Shown here piece after piece: positions 45,886 to 54,364 of a stretch of 64,000 nucleotides of DNA. The position numbers and the translations under genes were made by a program. The stretch covers positions 1,116,001-1,180,000 of the forward strand of contig NZ_CP109007.1 of the NCBI RefSeq assembly GCF_036226665.1. Reading direction: 5' to 3'. A model generated the notes under the pieces. The model did no database searches, had not been told where the DNA came from, and saw nothing but the letters and a program-made list of their open reading frames with translations. This stretch comes from Streptomyces sp. NBC_00691. Lineage in GTDB: Bacteria > Actinomycetota > Actinomycetes > Streptomycetales > Streptomycetaceae. Each line of letters opens with the position of its first letter. Positions within the stretch are counted from its first letter, which is position 1.

Positions 45886-45989
45886 GAGAGCAGTGTGCCA
45901 CTTTCAGATCGGCGATACGAAATGAGAGCAGTGCTCTTGCTTGCGAGCACCGATTCCGGCACACTCGAATCAAGCGAGAGCAGTGCTCA
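45886..45989. promoter_or_regulatory. Three operator boxes between TetR and oxidoreductase genes
   Basis: GAGAGCAGTG occurs at 45886, 45924 and 45976. The middle copy is a perfect palindrome, AGAGCA-G-TGCTCT (45925-45937); the right one is AGAGCA-G-TGCTCA (45977-45989); the left one keeps only one arm. Spacings are 38 and 52 bases. They cover both divergent promoters and are the likely binding sites of the adjacent TetR protein (inference). Confidence 0.72.
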
Positions 45990-46044
45990 CACTTTGCTCC
46001 CGCCGGCCACCGCACGGCACCGCCCCATCCCACAGGAGGAACCC

Positions 46045-46539
46045 ATGTCCGCACGGCCCACCGGCTCCGGTCCCGCCGCCCACGTCATGAAGCCCGGCTG
46101 GTTCACCGTGAACGTCCTCAACCCCTCCGTCGCCTGGGCGACCCGCCGCGGCGTCAGCGTCTGGGGCTCCCGCGTGCTCGCCGTCCGCGGCCGCAAGAGC
46201 GGCGAGTGGCGCCGCACCCCCGTCAACCTCCTGACGGTGGACGGCGTGCGCTACCTCGTGGCCCCGCGCGGCCACGTCCAGTGGACCCACAACATGCGGG
46301 CCGCCGGCGGCGGGCAGCTGATCCTCGGCAAGGCCGTGCAGGACTTCACCGCCGTCGAGATCGCCGACGACGAGAAGCCCGCGCTGCTGCGCGCCTACCT
46401 CAAGCGCTGGAAGGCAGAGGTCGGCGTCTTCTTCGGGGGCGTCGGTCCCGACTCCACCGACGCGGAGCTGCGCGCCATCGCGCCGAAGCACCCCGTCTTC
46501 CGCGTCACGCCGACGGGCCCCACCACTCCCGCCGCGTGA
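46045..46539 (+). CDS. F420-type nitroreductase family (deazaflavin-dependent) oxidoreductase
   Basis: A 164-residue split-barrel protein of the DDN family: MKPGWFTVNVLNPSVAW, VLAVRGRKSGEWRRTPVNLL (the conserved RGRxSG-RT cofactor segment), DGVRYLVAPRGHVQWTHNMRAAGGG, and the C-terminal KHPVFRV. Relatives use coenzyme F420 to reduce quinones or xenobiotics. ATG 46045 has a strong AGGAGG. The gene is divergent from a TetR gene with shared operator boxes, fitting an inducible detoxification role. Confidence 0.88.
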   Translation: MSARPTGSGPAAHVMKPGWFTVNVLNPSVAWATRRGVSVWGSRVLAVRGRKSGEWRRTPVNLLTVDGVRYLVAPRGHVQWTHNMRAAGGGQLILGKAVQDFTAVEIADDEKPALLRAYLKRWKAEVGVFFGGVGPDSTDAELRAIAPKHPVFRVTPTGPTTPAA

Positions 46540-46618
46540 AACCGGCCGGAGCGGCGGAGCCCGTCCGCTGCGCTCACTCCATGGATGTCCGGCGCGCCGG
46601 GCGCGCCGGTCCGAGGGG

Positions 46619-48253
46619 TCAGACCACTCCCGGGGACTCGGGCGCCTCCGGCTTCACGGAAGTGCCGGTCTCCGGGACGTCCTTCGCGTCGTCCCGCGCC
46701 TCCGCCCGCATGTCGGGCTTCGCCACCGCCCGCACCTCGGCCTGCGCCTCCGTGTCCGCGTCGGCCTCGGGCGCCGAGCGCTCGCCCTTGCCGACACCCC
46801 GGCCCGCCGGGCCGACGCCCGACGAGGTGTCCATGCGCTTGTCGAGGATCTCCAGGGCCCGCCGGGCCATGCCGTTCGAGCGGACCATGCCGCCGAGCGT
46901 CGCCGAACCCCGGGTGATGTCGGCGAACGCGTTCCAGGCGGGACGCAGCCCCGTCAGCGTCGCGTGCAGCAGCCCCGGCCGCCGCTCGAAGACGGCGAGC
47001 ATCCGCCGGCCGACGGCCATCTCGACACCGAGCCCCGCCTTGATGGCGAAGGCGTAGTTCAGGGCCTGGCGCCGGGCGTCGACCGCGTCGTTGGCCTCGG
47101 CGACCCGCACCGCCCACTCGCCGGCCAGCCGGCCCGAGCGGAGCGCGTACGAGATGCCCTCGCGCGTCCACGGCTCCAGGAGTCCCGCCGCGTCACCGCA
47201 GACCAGGACCCGGCCGCGGGAGAGCGGCGAGTCGTCGGTGCGGCAGCGCGTCAGATGACCGGACGAGATCGTGGGCTCGAAACCGGACAGGCCGAGCCGG
47301 GCGACGAAGTCCTCCATGTACCGCTTGGTGGCGGCGCCCTCGCCGCGCGCCGAGATGACGCCGACCGTCAGGGTGTCCCCCTTGGGGAACACCCAGCCGT
47401 AACTGCCGGGCATCGGACCCCAGTCGATGAGGACGCGGCCCTTCCAGTCCTCGGCCACGGACGGCGGCACGGGAATCTCCGCCTCCAGCCCCAGGTCGAC
47501 CTGGCCGAGCTTCACCCCGACGTGAGCACCTATCCGGCTGGCACTGCCGTCGGCGCCGACGACCGCGCGCGCGAGCACGGTCTCGCCGTCGGCGAGGACG
47601 ACGGCGACGGTCCGCCGGTCCGGCACCGCCGGGCCGTGCTGCTCCACGCGGGTCACCGTGACCCCGGTCCGCAGCTCCGCGCCGGCCTTCTGGGCGTGCT
47701 CGACCAGCTGGGCGTCGAACTCCGGGCGGTTGATGAGCCCGAACAGCATCTTCCGCGAACGGCGGGTACGGGCGAAACGGCCGTCCAGGGAGAAGGTGAC
47801 GGCGTGCACCCGGTCCTGGAGGGGCAGTTCGAAGCCGGGCGGGAGACAGTCGCGGGAGGGGCCGATGATGCCGCCGCCGCAGGTCTTGTACCGGGGCAGC
47901 TCGGACTTCTCCAGGAGCAGCACCCGTCGCCCCGCCACCGCAGCCGCGTAGGCCGCGGACGCGCCGCCGGGCCCGGCGCCGACGACCACGACGTCCCACA
48001 CCTCGGTGTTCTCGCCGTCAGCTCCGTCCACGCCGTGCGGGGCCGTCACGGCCTCGGCGTCGGCGTCCGCGGTGTCCGAGGCCTCCTCCGACGGCGCTCC
48101 GTCGTGCGATACGTGGGACGCTCCGGCGCCCGTGACCTCGTCCGACATCTCGTCCGACACCGCGGCCGGCACCCCCTCCGTGATGCGCTCAGGAGCCGCG
48201 CCTTCGGGCGCGGTGTTCTCCGGACCGGCGTTCTCCGCTTGCTCGCTGCTCAC
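46619..48253 (-). CDS. Geranylgeranyl reductase family FAD-dependent oxidoreductase
   Basis: A 544-residue flavoprotein. The FAD-binding motif DVVVVGAGPGGASAAYAAAV lies at about residues 87-106, followed by KTCGGGIIGPS, the family phrase GWVFPKGDTLTVG and the second FAD motif VLVCGDAAGLLEPWTREGI. The group saturates isoprenoid double bonds; actinobacterial members include menaquinone isoprene reductases. Unusual here are an 85-residue acidic, Ala-rich N-terminal extension and a low-complexity C-terminal tail of about 60 residues. GTG 48253 has AGGAG 12 bases upstream; an in-frame start nearer the FAD motif cannot be excluded. It is divergent from the M20 peptidase. Confidence 0.85.
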   Translation of the reverse strand: MSSEQAENAGPENTAPEGAAPERITEGVPAAVSDEMSDEVTGAGASHVSHDGAPSEEASDTADADAEAVTAPHGVDGADGENTEVWDVVVVGAGPGGASAAYAAAVAGRRVLLLEKSELPRYKTCGGGIIGPSRDCLPPGFELPLQDRVHAVTFSLDGRFARTRRSRKMLFGLINRPEFDAQLVEHAQKAGAELRTGVTVTRVEQHGPAVPDRRTVAVVLADGETVLARAVVGADGSASRIGAHVGVKLGQVDLGLEAEIPVPPSVAEDWKGRVLIDWGPMPGSYGWVFPKGDTLTVGVISARGEGAATKRYMEDFVARLGLSGFEPTISSGHLTRCRTDDSPLSRGRVLVCGDAAGLLEPWTREGISYALRSGRLAGEWAVRVAEANDAVDARRQALNYAFAIKAGLGVEMAVGRRMLAVFERRPGLLHATLTGLRPAWNAFADITRGSATLGGMVRSNGMARRALEILDKRMDTSSGVGPAGRGVGKGERSAPEADADTEAQAEVRAVAKPDMRAEARDDAKDVPETGTSVKPEAPESPGVV

Positions 48254-48418
48254 GATGTGCTTCTGCTCCTGATCCGACCGGTGGTCTGCTCCTGACGCAT
48301 CCTACGGCGCGGTAGCCAGAGGCCCGCGCCGTAGGATCGGCGGTGCGTTCGCCGTACCACGACATACGCCGAACGCCGTCCTTACGTCGTAAACGTCGCA
48401 CCCATCAGGAGCGTGCCC

Positions 48419-49783
48419 ATGACCTCGAATCCGATCGCCGAGACCGTCCGGTCCCTGATGCCCCGCGCCAAGGCCGAGCTCACGGAGCTGGTGGCCTTCG
48501 AGTCGGTGGCGGACGAGGCCGTGGCGCCCCGCGGCGAGTGCGAGGGCGCCGCGAACTGGGTCGCGGACGCGCTGCGCGCCGAGGACTTCCAGGACGTGGC
48601 GCTGCTCGACACCCCGGACGGCTCGCAGTCCGTGTACGGCGTCCTGCCCGGTCCGGCCGGCGCGCCCACCGTCCTTCTCTACGCGCACTACGACGTGCAG
48701 CCGAAGCTGGACGAGTCCGCCTGGCTGACCCCGCCGTTCGAGCTGACGGAGCGGAACGGTCGCTGGTACGGGCGTGGCGCGGCCGACTGCAAGGGCGGCT
48801 TCATCCTCCACCTGCTCGCGCTGCGCGCCCTCAAGGCGAACGGCGGCGTCCCCGTGACGGTCAAGATGATCGTCGAGGGTTCGGAGGAGCAGGGCACCGG
48901 CGGTCTCGAGCGGTACGCGGAGCAGCACCCCGAACTGCTCGTCTCCGACGCGATCGTGATCGGTGACGCGGGCAACTTCCGCGTGGGGCTGCCGACCGTG
49001 ACCGCGACCCTGCGCGGCATGACGATGATCCGGGTGGCGATCGACACCCTGGAGGGCAACCTGCACTCCGGTCAGTTCGGCGGCGCCGCGCCGGACGCGC
49101 TGGCCGCGCTGATCCGCGTACTGGACTCGCTGCGCGGCCCGGACGGTTCCACCGTCATCGACGGGCTGCCGGGCGACCAGGTGTGGGAGGGGCTGCAGTA
49201 CCCGGAGGAGGACTTCCGCCAGGACGCCAAGGTCCTCAGCGGAGTGGCCCTGCCGGGTGCCGGTACGGTCGCCGACCGGATCTGGGCGCGTCCCGCCGTC
49301 ACCGTCATCGGCATCGACTGCCACCCGGTGGCCGGGGCGACCCCTTCGATCCCGTCGTCGGCACGCGCCCAGCTCAGCCTGCGGGTGCCGCCGGGCATGG
49401 ACTCGGCCGAGGTGACGAAGCTGCTCTTCGCGCACGTCGAGAAGCACACGCCGTGGAACGCCCGGGTCTCCCTCGAGCAGGTCGGCCAGGGGCAGCCGTT
49501 CCAGGCGGACACGTCGAGCCCGGCGTACGCGTCGATGGCCGAGGCGATGCGGATCGCGTACCCCGGCCAGGAGATGCAGACGGCGGGCATGGGCGGCTCG
49601 ATCCCGCTGTGCAACACGCTGGCCTCGCTGTACCCGGAGTCGGAGATCCTGCTGATCGGTCTGAGCGAGCCGGAGGCGCAGATCCACGCGCCCAACGAGT
49701 CCGTCTCGCCGGAGGAGCTGGAGCGGCTCTCGGTGGCGGAGGCGCTCTTCCTCCTCAACTACGCCCGCTCGAAGCAGAACTGA
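48419..49783 (+). CDS. M20-family metallopeptidase (dipeptidase)
   Basis: A 454-residue zinc peptidase: the first metal ligand in LLYAHYDVQP (H90, with D92), the bridging Asp in GRGAADCKGGF, the general-base Glu in IVEGSEEQGTGG, further ligands in VIGDAGN and QIHAPNE near the end. A lid/dimerisation domain occupies the middle (TLEGNLHSGQFGGAAPDALAALI). The architecture fits cytosolic dipeptidases of the PepV/CNDP type. ATG 48419 has AGGAG seven bases upstream; GTG 48413 is in frame but overlaps that spacing. A single-gene unit. Confidence 0.92.
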   Translation: MTSNPIAETVRSLMPRAKAELTELVAFESVADEAVAPRGECEGAANWVADALRAEDFQDVALLDTPDGSQSVYGVLPGPAGAPTVLLYAHYDVQPKLDESAWLTPPFELTERNGRWYGRGAADCKGGFILHLLALRALKANGGVPVTVKMIVEGSEEQGTGGLERYAEQHPELLVSDAIVIGDAGNFRVGLPTVTATLRGMTMIRVAIDTLEGNLHSGQFGGAAPDALAALIRVLDSLRGPDGSTVIDGLPGDQVWEGLQYPEEDFRQDAKVLSGVALPGAGTVADRIWARPAVTVIGIDCHPVAGATPSIPSSARAQLSLRVPPGMDSAEVTKLLFAHVEKHTPWNARVSLEQVGQGQPFQADTSSPAYASMAEAMRIAYPGQEMQTAGMGGSIPLCNTLASLYPESEILLIGLSEPEAQIHAPNESVSPEELERLSVAEALFLLNYARSKQN

Positions 49784-49868
49784 CGTCCGGGCGCGTTCAG
49801 CGTTCGGCGAAGCTCGCCGAGAGCGTAGAAGCATGCGGCGGACCTGCGGAGATCCGTAGGTTCGCCGT

Positions 49869-50570
49869 ATGGCATCCATCGAGCTCACCAGGGTCACCCC
49901 GCGACTGCACCTCCTCGACTACTCCATCGGCCAGGCCTACCTCTGGCAGGACGAGGAGGACCTGACCCTGATCGACGCAGGCTGGGCCGGCATGGCGGAC
50001 GAGACGGCGGCGGCGATACGGTCCACCGGCCTGGACCCGGACCGGCTGGGCCGGATCGTGCTGACCCACTGCCACCGGGACCACGTGGGCGCGGCGCAGG
50101 AGCTGGCGGACCGGCACGGGGCCGAGATCCTCGCCCACCGGCTCGACGCGCCGGTGATCCGGGGCGTGGCGCCGGTGCCGGAACCGCACCTCCTGGACTG
50201 GGAGATCCCCCTCTTCGAGCACGGCGTGACCGCGCCCGAGGCGCCGCCGACCCGGGTCGACCGGGAGGTCGAGGACGGTGAAGTGCTCGACTTCGGCGGC
50301 GGCGCGGTGGTGGTGCACACCCCGGGCCACACGCCCGGTTCGATCGGCGTCCATCTGCCCCGCCACGGTGTGCTGTTCACCGGGGACACGGTGGCGTCGG
50401 TGCCGGACGTGATGTTCGGCGTGTTCCATGTCGACCGGGCGCTCGCGCGGGACTCGATGCGGCTGCTCGCGAAGCTGGGTCCTTCGGTGCTGTGCTGCGG
50501 TCACGGGGCGCCGGTGACCTCGGACACGGCGGCGCGGCTGACCGGGGCGGCGGCGACGGCCACGGCCTGA
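49869..50570 (+). CDS. Metallo-beta-lactamase-fold hydrolase
   Basis: A 233-residue MBL-fold enzyme with the zinc motif THCHRDHVGA, a third ligand His in HTPGHTPGS, the bridging Asp in FTGDTVASV and a last ligand in CCGHGAPV. Compact, without extra domains, in the glyoxalase II/YcbL-like group of thioester or lactone hydrolases. ATG 49869 follows the peptidase gene by 85 bases on the same strand. Its substrate cannot be read from the sequence. Confidence 0.9.
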   Translation: MASIELTRVTPRLHLLDYSIGQAYLWQDEEDLTLIDAGWAGMADETAAAIRSTGLDPDRLGRIVLTHCHRDHVGAAQELADRHGAEILAHRLDAPVIRGVAPVPEPHLLDWEIPLFEHGVTAPEAPPTRVDREVEDGEVLDFGGGAVVVHTPGHTPGSIGVHLPRHGVLFTGDTVASVPDVMFGVFHVDRALARDSMRLLAKLGPSVLCCGHGAPVTSDTAARLTGAAATATA

Positions 50571-50623
50571 GGCGGGCGGCGACGGTGCGGCGGCAGGCCG
50601 GCGGACGTGGCCGGGTGTCGCCG

Positions 50624-51658
50624 TCAGCCCACCGGGTCCCCGGCCTCCAGGTTGAGCACCGTGCCGCGCTCGCGGGCGCGCAGGGCCCAGCGGAGGCGGC
50701 GGTAGCGGACCGGGGGCAGGAGGTCGGCCGCCTCCTCCTCGGTGACGAAGCGCCAGTCGCGGAGTTCGGCGCCGGGGAGGTGGAGGCGTTCGGTGTCGGC
50801 GGGGCCGAGCGTGCCTCCGTCGAAGAGGAGACGGAGTCCGCCGTAGCCGGGCGGCACCGGGCGTTCCCAGTCGACGAGCAGGAGGCGTGGTACGGCGTCG
50901 AGTGCGAGGCCTATCTCCTCGGCCACCTCGCGCACTCCGGCGCGGGCCGGGGGTTCGCCCGCCTCGACGACACCGCCGGGGAACTCCCAGCCCGGCTTGT
51001 AGGTGGGGTCGACCAGGAGGAACCGATCCCGCTCGTCGAAGAGCAGGACTCCCGCGGCGACGGTCTCGCCGGTGGGTTCGGGGGTCTGGACGATGCCGCA
51101 GGGGGCGGCGTGGCCGGCCTTGACCGCGTCGGCGACGGTCCGGGCGGCCCCGGCCACGGTGAGTGCCGAGGTGTCGACCACGAACGCGTCCTCGGCGAGC
51201 CAGTCGAGCGCGGCCCGGTACGGCGCGAGATGGCCGTGACACCACTCCCGGACGCGGGCGTCGACGTCGGGGTCGTCGTACTCGGACCGGTCGTCGATGC
51301 GCTGCCGCAGGATCGTTTCCTCCGGTGCGAGCAGCACATGGCGGACATCGATGCGACGGGCGGCGAGCCCGCCGAAGATCTCGTCCCGGTAATCCTGGCG
51401 CAACAGGGTCATGGGAACGACCAGGACGCCGCCGAGTTCGGCGAGCAGGGCGGCGGCGGTGTCGACCACCAGACGCCGCCAGATCGGCAGGTCCTGGTAG
51501 TCCTCGACCTCGGCGAGCCGCTTGGCCGGCAGCAGGCCGCGAAGGCCGCCGCCGGTGACCTCGGGGTCGTACAGCGTGCTGTTCGGGATCAGATCGACCA
51601 GCTCGCGCGCGGTGCTGGACTTCCCCGCGCCGAACGCACCGTTGACCCAGACGATCAC
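50624..51658 (-). CDS. TmrB-like P-loop kinase fused to a Nudix hydrolase
   Basis: A 344-residue two-domain protein. The N-terminal domain (1-175) starts VIVWVNGAFGAGKSSTAREL, a P-loop with the TmrB/tunicamycin-resistance opening, then DPEVTGGGLR, LVVPMTLLRQDYRDEI and HVLLAPEETILRQRI. After a short linker (CGIVQTPEPTGE) the C-terminal Nudix domain reads VAAGVLLFDERDRFLLVD, with the box G-VVEAGE-PPARAGV-REVAEEIGL fully conserved. GTG 51658 has GAGGGGG four bases upstream. Kinase and hydrolase on one chain suggest sequential action on a nucleotide-linked substrate or salvage/resistance chemistry (inference). It is divergent from a small conserved gene. Confidence 0.87.
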   Translation of the reverse strand: MIVWVNGAFGAGKSSTARELVDLIPNSTLYDPEVTGGGLRGLLPAKRLAEVEDYQDLPIWRRLVVDTAAALLAELGGVLVVPMTLLRQDYRDEIFGGLAARRIDVRHVLLAPEETILRQRIDDRSEYDDPDVDARVREWCHGHLAPYRAALDWLAEDAFVVDTSALTVAGAARTVADAVKAGHAAPCGIVQTPEPTGETVAAGVLLFDERDRFLLVDPTYKPGWEFPGGVVEAGEPPARAGVREVAEEIGLALDAVPRLLLVDWERPVPPGYGGLRLLFDGGTLGPADTERLHLPGAELRDWRFVTEEEAADLLPPVRYRRLRWALRARERGTVLNLEAGDPVG

Positions 51659-51814
51659 GATTCCCCCTCTTCGACAGCCCCCTGTGGATTGCCCCCAACA
51701 CCCTGCCACGAAAACCACGAACGCATGTCCTGGCATATGCGTCCCCTTGGGCATGAGCGTGACACTTCCGCCCGGGGGTCGTTGAGAACGGCAGGCACGA
51801 GGGGGTGCGGAGAG

Positions 51815-51997
51815 ATGAGTCGTAGGGTTCTCGAACGTTTTCCGGCCGGCGGCCCGCGGGGCAGCTGGCCGGCGGAGGAGTTCGCCGGGGCGCGACGGGA
51901 CGAGGGGGTGCCGGCCCGGGTCGTCATGGACCTGGAGTCCGACGCCTTCCTGGTGATCGTCGAACAACGGACGGCCGAGCGGGCACGGGAGGAGTGA
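51815..51997 (+). CDS. Small conserved hypothetical protein, 60 residues
   Basis: A short protein of the kind found in most streptomycetes: SRRVLERFPAGGPRGSWPAE, then EEFAGARRDEGVPARVVMDL and DAFLVIVEQRTAERAREE. The MDLESDAFLVIVE strand is reminiscent of anti-sigma-network or DUF397-like small proteins but I cannot place it. ATG 51815 has GGAG just upstream, and the codon pattern supports a gene. It is convergent with the ROK kinase gene, 30 bases away. Confidence 0.65.
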   Translation: MSRRVLERFPAGGPRGSWPAEEFAGARRDEGVPARVVMDLESDAFLVIVEQRTAERAREE

Positions 51998-52027
51998 GCC
52001 GTGGGGCCTCCCCGTCGGCCGGTGGCG

Positions 52028-52975
52028 TCAGGCCACCGCCGCCGCGGCGGCGCCCAGGAGGCCCGCGTCGGTTCCGGTGAGGGCCGGGACGACCGTCAGG
52101 TTCCGGACGAAGTCGAGGGTGGCGTACGTGGCGAGGCCGCGGCGCAGCGGGGCGAAGAGGACCTCCCCGGCGCCCGCCACCCCGCCGCCGACGACGGCGA
52201 TGTCGATCTCGACGAGGGTCGCCGTCGCGGCGATGCCCGCCGCGAGGGCCTGGGCCGCCCGCTCGAACGAGGCGACGGCGACCGGGTCCCCCGCGCGCGC
52301 CGAGGCGGCCACGGCGGCCGCGGAGGCGTCGCCGTCGGGCCCCGGGCGCCAGCCGTTCTCCAGGGCGCGGCGGGCGATGTGCGGGCCGCTGGCGAGGCGT
52401 TCGACACAGCCGCGTCCGCCGCAGGCGCAGGGCTCGCCGTCCATGTCCACCACCATGTGGCCGATGTGACCGGCGTTGCCGGTGGGGCCCGGGTGCAGTC
52501 GGCCGCCGAGCACGAGGCCGCCGCCGACACCCGTGGAGACCACGAGGCAGAGGGCGTTGTCGTGGCCGCGGGCGGCGCCGAGCCAGTGCTCGGCCGCCGT
52601 CATGGCGACGCCGTCGCCGACCAGGGTGACGGGCCGTCCGCCGGTGGCCCTGTGGACCCGCTCGACGAGCGGGAAGTCGCGCCAGCCGGGCACGTTGACC
52701 GGGCTGACGGTCCCCCGGTACGCGTCGACCGGGCCCGCGCTGCCGACGCCGACGGCCCCGGCGGCCTCCCAGAGGGGCGAGCCCGCGAGTTCGGTGAGCA
52801 CGTCCCCGACCGCGCCCATCACCGTCTCGCCGTCCTCACGCGCGGGCGTGGGCCGCTGGGAGCGGACGCGGATGCGTCCCTCTCCGTCGACCAGGGCGCC
52901 TGCGATCTTGGTGCCCCCGATGTCGAGGGCGACGACGAGACCGTCGAGGGGGCCCGTGGCGGGATCGGTCTGCAT
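52028..52975 (-). CDS. ROK-family sugar kinase
   Basis: A 315-residue ROK kinase without a DNA-binding domain: ATP loop VVALDIGGTKIAGALVD, catalytic Asp in LVGDGVAMTAAEHWLGAARG, second phosphate loop VVSTGVGGGLVLGG, zinc motif GHIGHMVVDMDGEPCACGGRGC. Glucokinase or an N-acetylhexosamine kinase are likely activities. ATG 52975 faces the LacI gene across 195 bases with a perfect operator palindrome, so the regulator probably controls this kinase. Confidence 0.9.
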   Translation of the reverse strand: MQTDPATGPLDGLVVALDIGGTKIAGALVDGEGRIRVRSQRPTPAREDGETVMGAVGDVLTELAGSPLWEAAGAVGVGSAGPVDAYRGTVSPVNVPGWRDFPLVERVHRATGGRPVTLVGDGVAMTAAEHWLGAARGHDNALCLVVSTGVGGGLVLGGRLHPGPTGNAGHIGHMVVDMDGEPCACGGRGCVERLASGPHIARRALENGWRPGPDGDASAAAVAASARAGDPVAVASFERAAQALAAGIAATATLVEIDIAVVGGGVAGAGEVLFAPLRRGLATYATLDFVRNLTVVPALTGTDAGLLGAAAAAVA

Positions 52976-53054
52976 GGGCGCGGGATCTCCAGTCGGGGGC
53001 GTGCGGACGGAACGGTGTCTATGGTGTCCCGTTCCGTACAGTCTCCCCTCCGGT

Positions 53055-53066
53055 GACAACGTTGTC
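53055..53066. promoter_or_regulatory. LacI-type operator palindrome
   Basis: GACAACGTTGTC is a perfect 12-bp palindrome (extended context GGTGACAACGTTGTCCAGG) with the central CG pair typical of LacI-family operators. It lies between the divergent ROK kinase and LacI genes, 80 bases from the kinase start and 105 from the LacI start. Confidence 0.8.
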
Positions 53067-53170
53067 CAGGCCCTATGATTTCGGCAGGAGTCCCCCAGAC
53101 ACCGCTGTACGACCGGCCGCAACCGCGCTCCGGCCGGACGACCCGATCTCCGACGGAGGAACCGCGCACC

Positions 53171-54202
53171 GTGGCCGACATCGCCCGCCGCACCGAGCAC
53201 CGTTACGGCAACCGGCCCACGATGAAGGACGTCGCCGCACGCGCGGGCGTCGGCCTGAAAACGGTGTCCCGGGTCGTGAACGGCGAGCCAGGAGTCACCC
53301 CGGACACCGAGCGACGGGTCCAGGAGGCCATCGAGGTCCTCGGCTTCCGGCGCAACGACAGCGCGCGGGTTCTGCGCAAGGGCAGGACGGCGACGGTCGG
53401 TCTCGTGCTCGAGGATCTCGCCGACCCGTTCTACGGGCCGCTCAGCCGGGCGGTCGAAGAGGTCGCGCGGGCGCACGGGGCCCTGCTCATCAACGGGTCC
53501 AGCGCCGAGGACCCGGCCCGTGAGCAGGAGTTGGCGCTCGCCCTCTGCGCGCGCCGGGTCGACGGCCTGATCGTCATCCCCGCCGGCGACGACCACCGGT
53601 ATCTGGAGCCGGAGATCAGGGCGGGCGTCGCCACCGTCTTCGTCGACCGCCCCGCCGGGCTGATCGACGCCGACGCCGTGCTGTCCGACAGCTTCGGCGG
53701 GGCGCGCGACGGGGTGGCCCATCTGATCGCCCACGGTCACAGCCGGATCGGCTTCATCGGCGACCGGCCCGGTATCCACACCGCGTCCGAGCGGCTGCGC
53801 GGCTACCGCGCGGCGATGGAGGACGCGGGCCTGCCGGTCGAGGACGCCTGGGTCTCGCCGGGCTCCACGGAGCCGGAGCGGGTACGGACGGCGGTACGGG
53901 AGATGCTGGATGCGCCGGAGCCCGTCACGGCGCTCTTCGCGGGGAACAACCGGGTGATGGTCACGGTGGTCCGCGCCCTCGCGGGGCACGCGCGACCGGT
54001 GGCTCTGGTCGGTTTCGACGACATGGAACTGGCCGACCTGCTCGGCATCACGGTCATCGCGCAGGACGCGGCCGCGCTGGGGCGGACGGCCGCCGAGCGT
54101 CTGTTCCGGCGTCTCGACGGGGTCGACGACGCTCCGGAGCGGGTGGTGCTCGGCACCACGCTGCTGGCCCGCGGTTCGGGCGAGATCCCGCCGGCCGTCT
54201 GA
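53171..54202 (+). CDS. LacI-family transcriptional regulator
   Basis: A 343-residue regulator: HTH and hinge TMKDVAARAGVGLKTVSRVV with NGEPGVTPDTERRVQEAIEVLGF, then a periplasmic-binding-protein-like core (TVGLVLEDLADPFYGPLSRA, LINGSSAEDPAREQEL, GLIVIPAGDDHRYL, RIGFIGDRPGIHTASERLRG, VALVGFDDMELADLL). GTG 53171 has GGAGGA about ten bases upstream and leaves a 15-residue lead before the HTH; an upstream ATG at 53075 is in frame but unlikely. It probably represses the divergent ROK kinase through the GACAACGTTGTC site. Confidence 0.9.
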   Translation: MADIARRTEHRYGNRPTMKDVAARAGVGLKTVSRVVNGEPGVTPDTERRVQEAIEVLGFRRNDSARVLRKGRTATVGLVLEDLADPFYGPLSRAVEEVARAHGALLINGSSAEDPAREQELALALCARRVDGLIVIPAGDDHRYLEPEIRAGVATVFVDRPAGLIDADAVLSDSFGGARDGVAHLIAHGHSRIGFIGDRPGIHTASERLRGYRAAMEDAGLPVEDAWVSPGSTEPERVRTAVREMLDAPEPVTALFAGNNRVMVTVVRALAGHARPVALVGFDDMELADLLGITVIAQDAAALGRTAAERLFRRLDGVDDAPERVVLGTTLLARGSGEIPPAV

Positions 54203-54325
54203 GCACCGGCCGTTCGCCCGGGGCACCGTCCGGAGCGCGGCCGGTCGGAGCGGCGGGCATCCGCGCGTCGGCGGCCGGGAGCGGCTGACCTCAGGGCGGC
54301 GCCCTCCCGGGCGAACGGTCGTCCT

Positions 54326-54350
54326 CGGGGCCGCCGGCACGGCGGCCCCG
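54326..54350. terminator. Bidirectional terminator hairpin
   Basis: Perfect 11-bp stem (CGGGGCCGCCG with CGGCGGCCCCG) and loop GCA, between the convergent LacI and DUF6986 genes. No U-tract. Confidence 0.72.
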
Positions 54351-54364
54351 ATCGTGTCCGCCCG

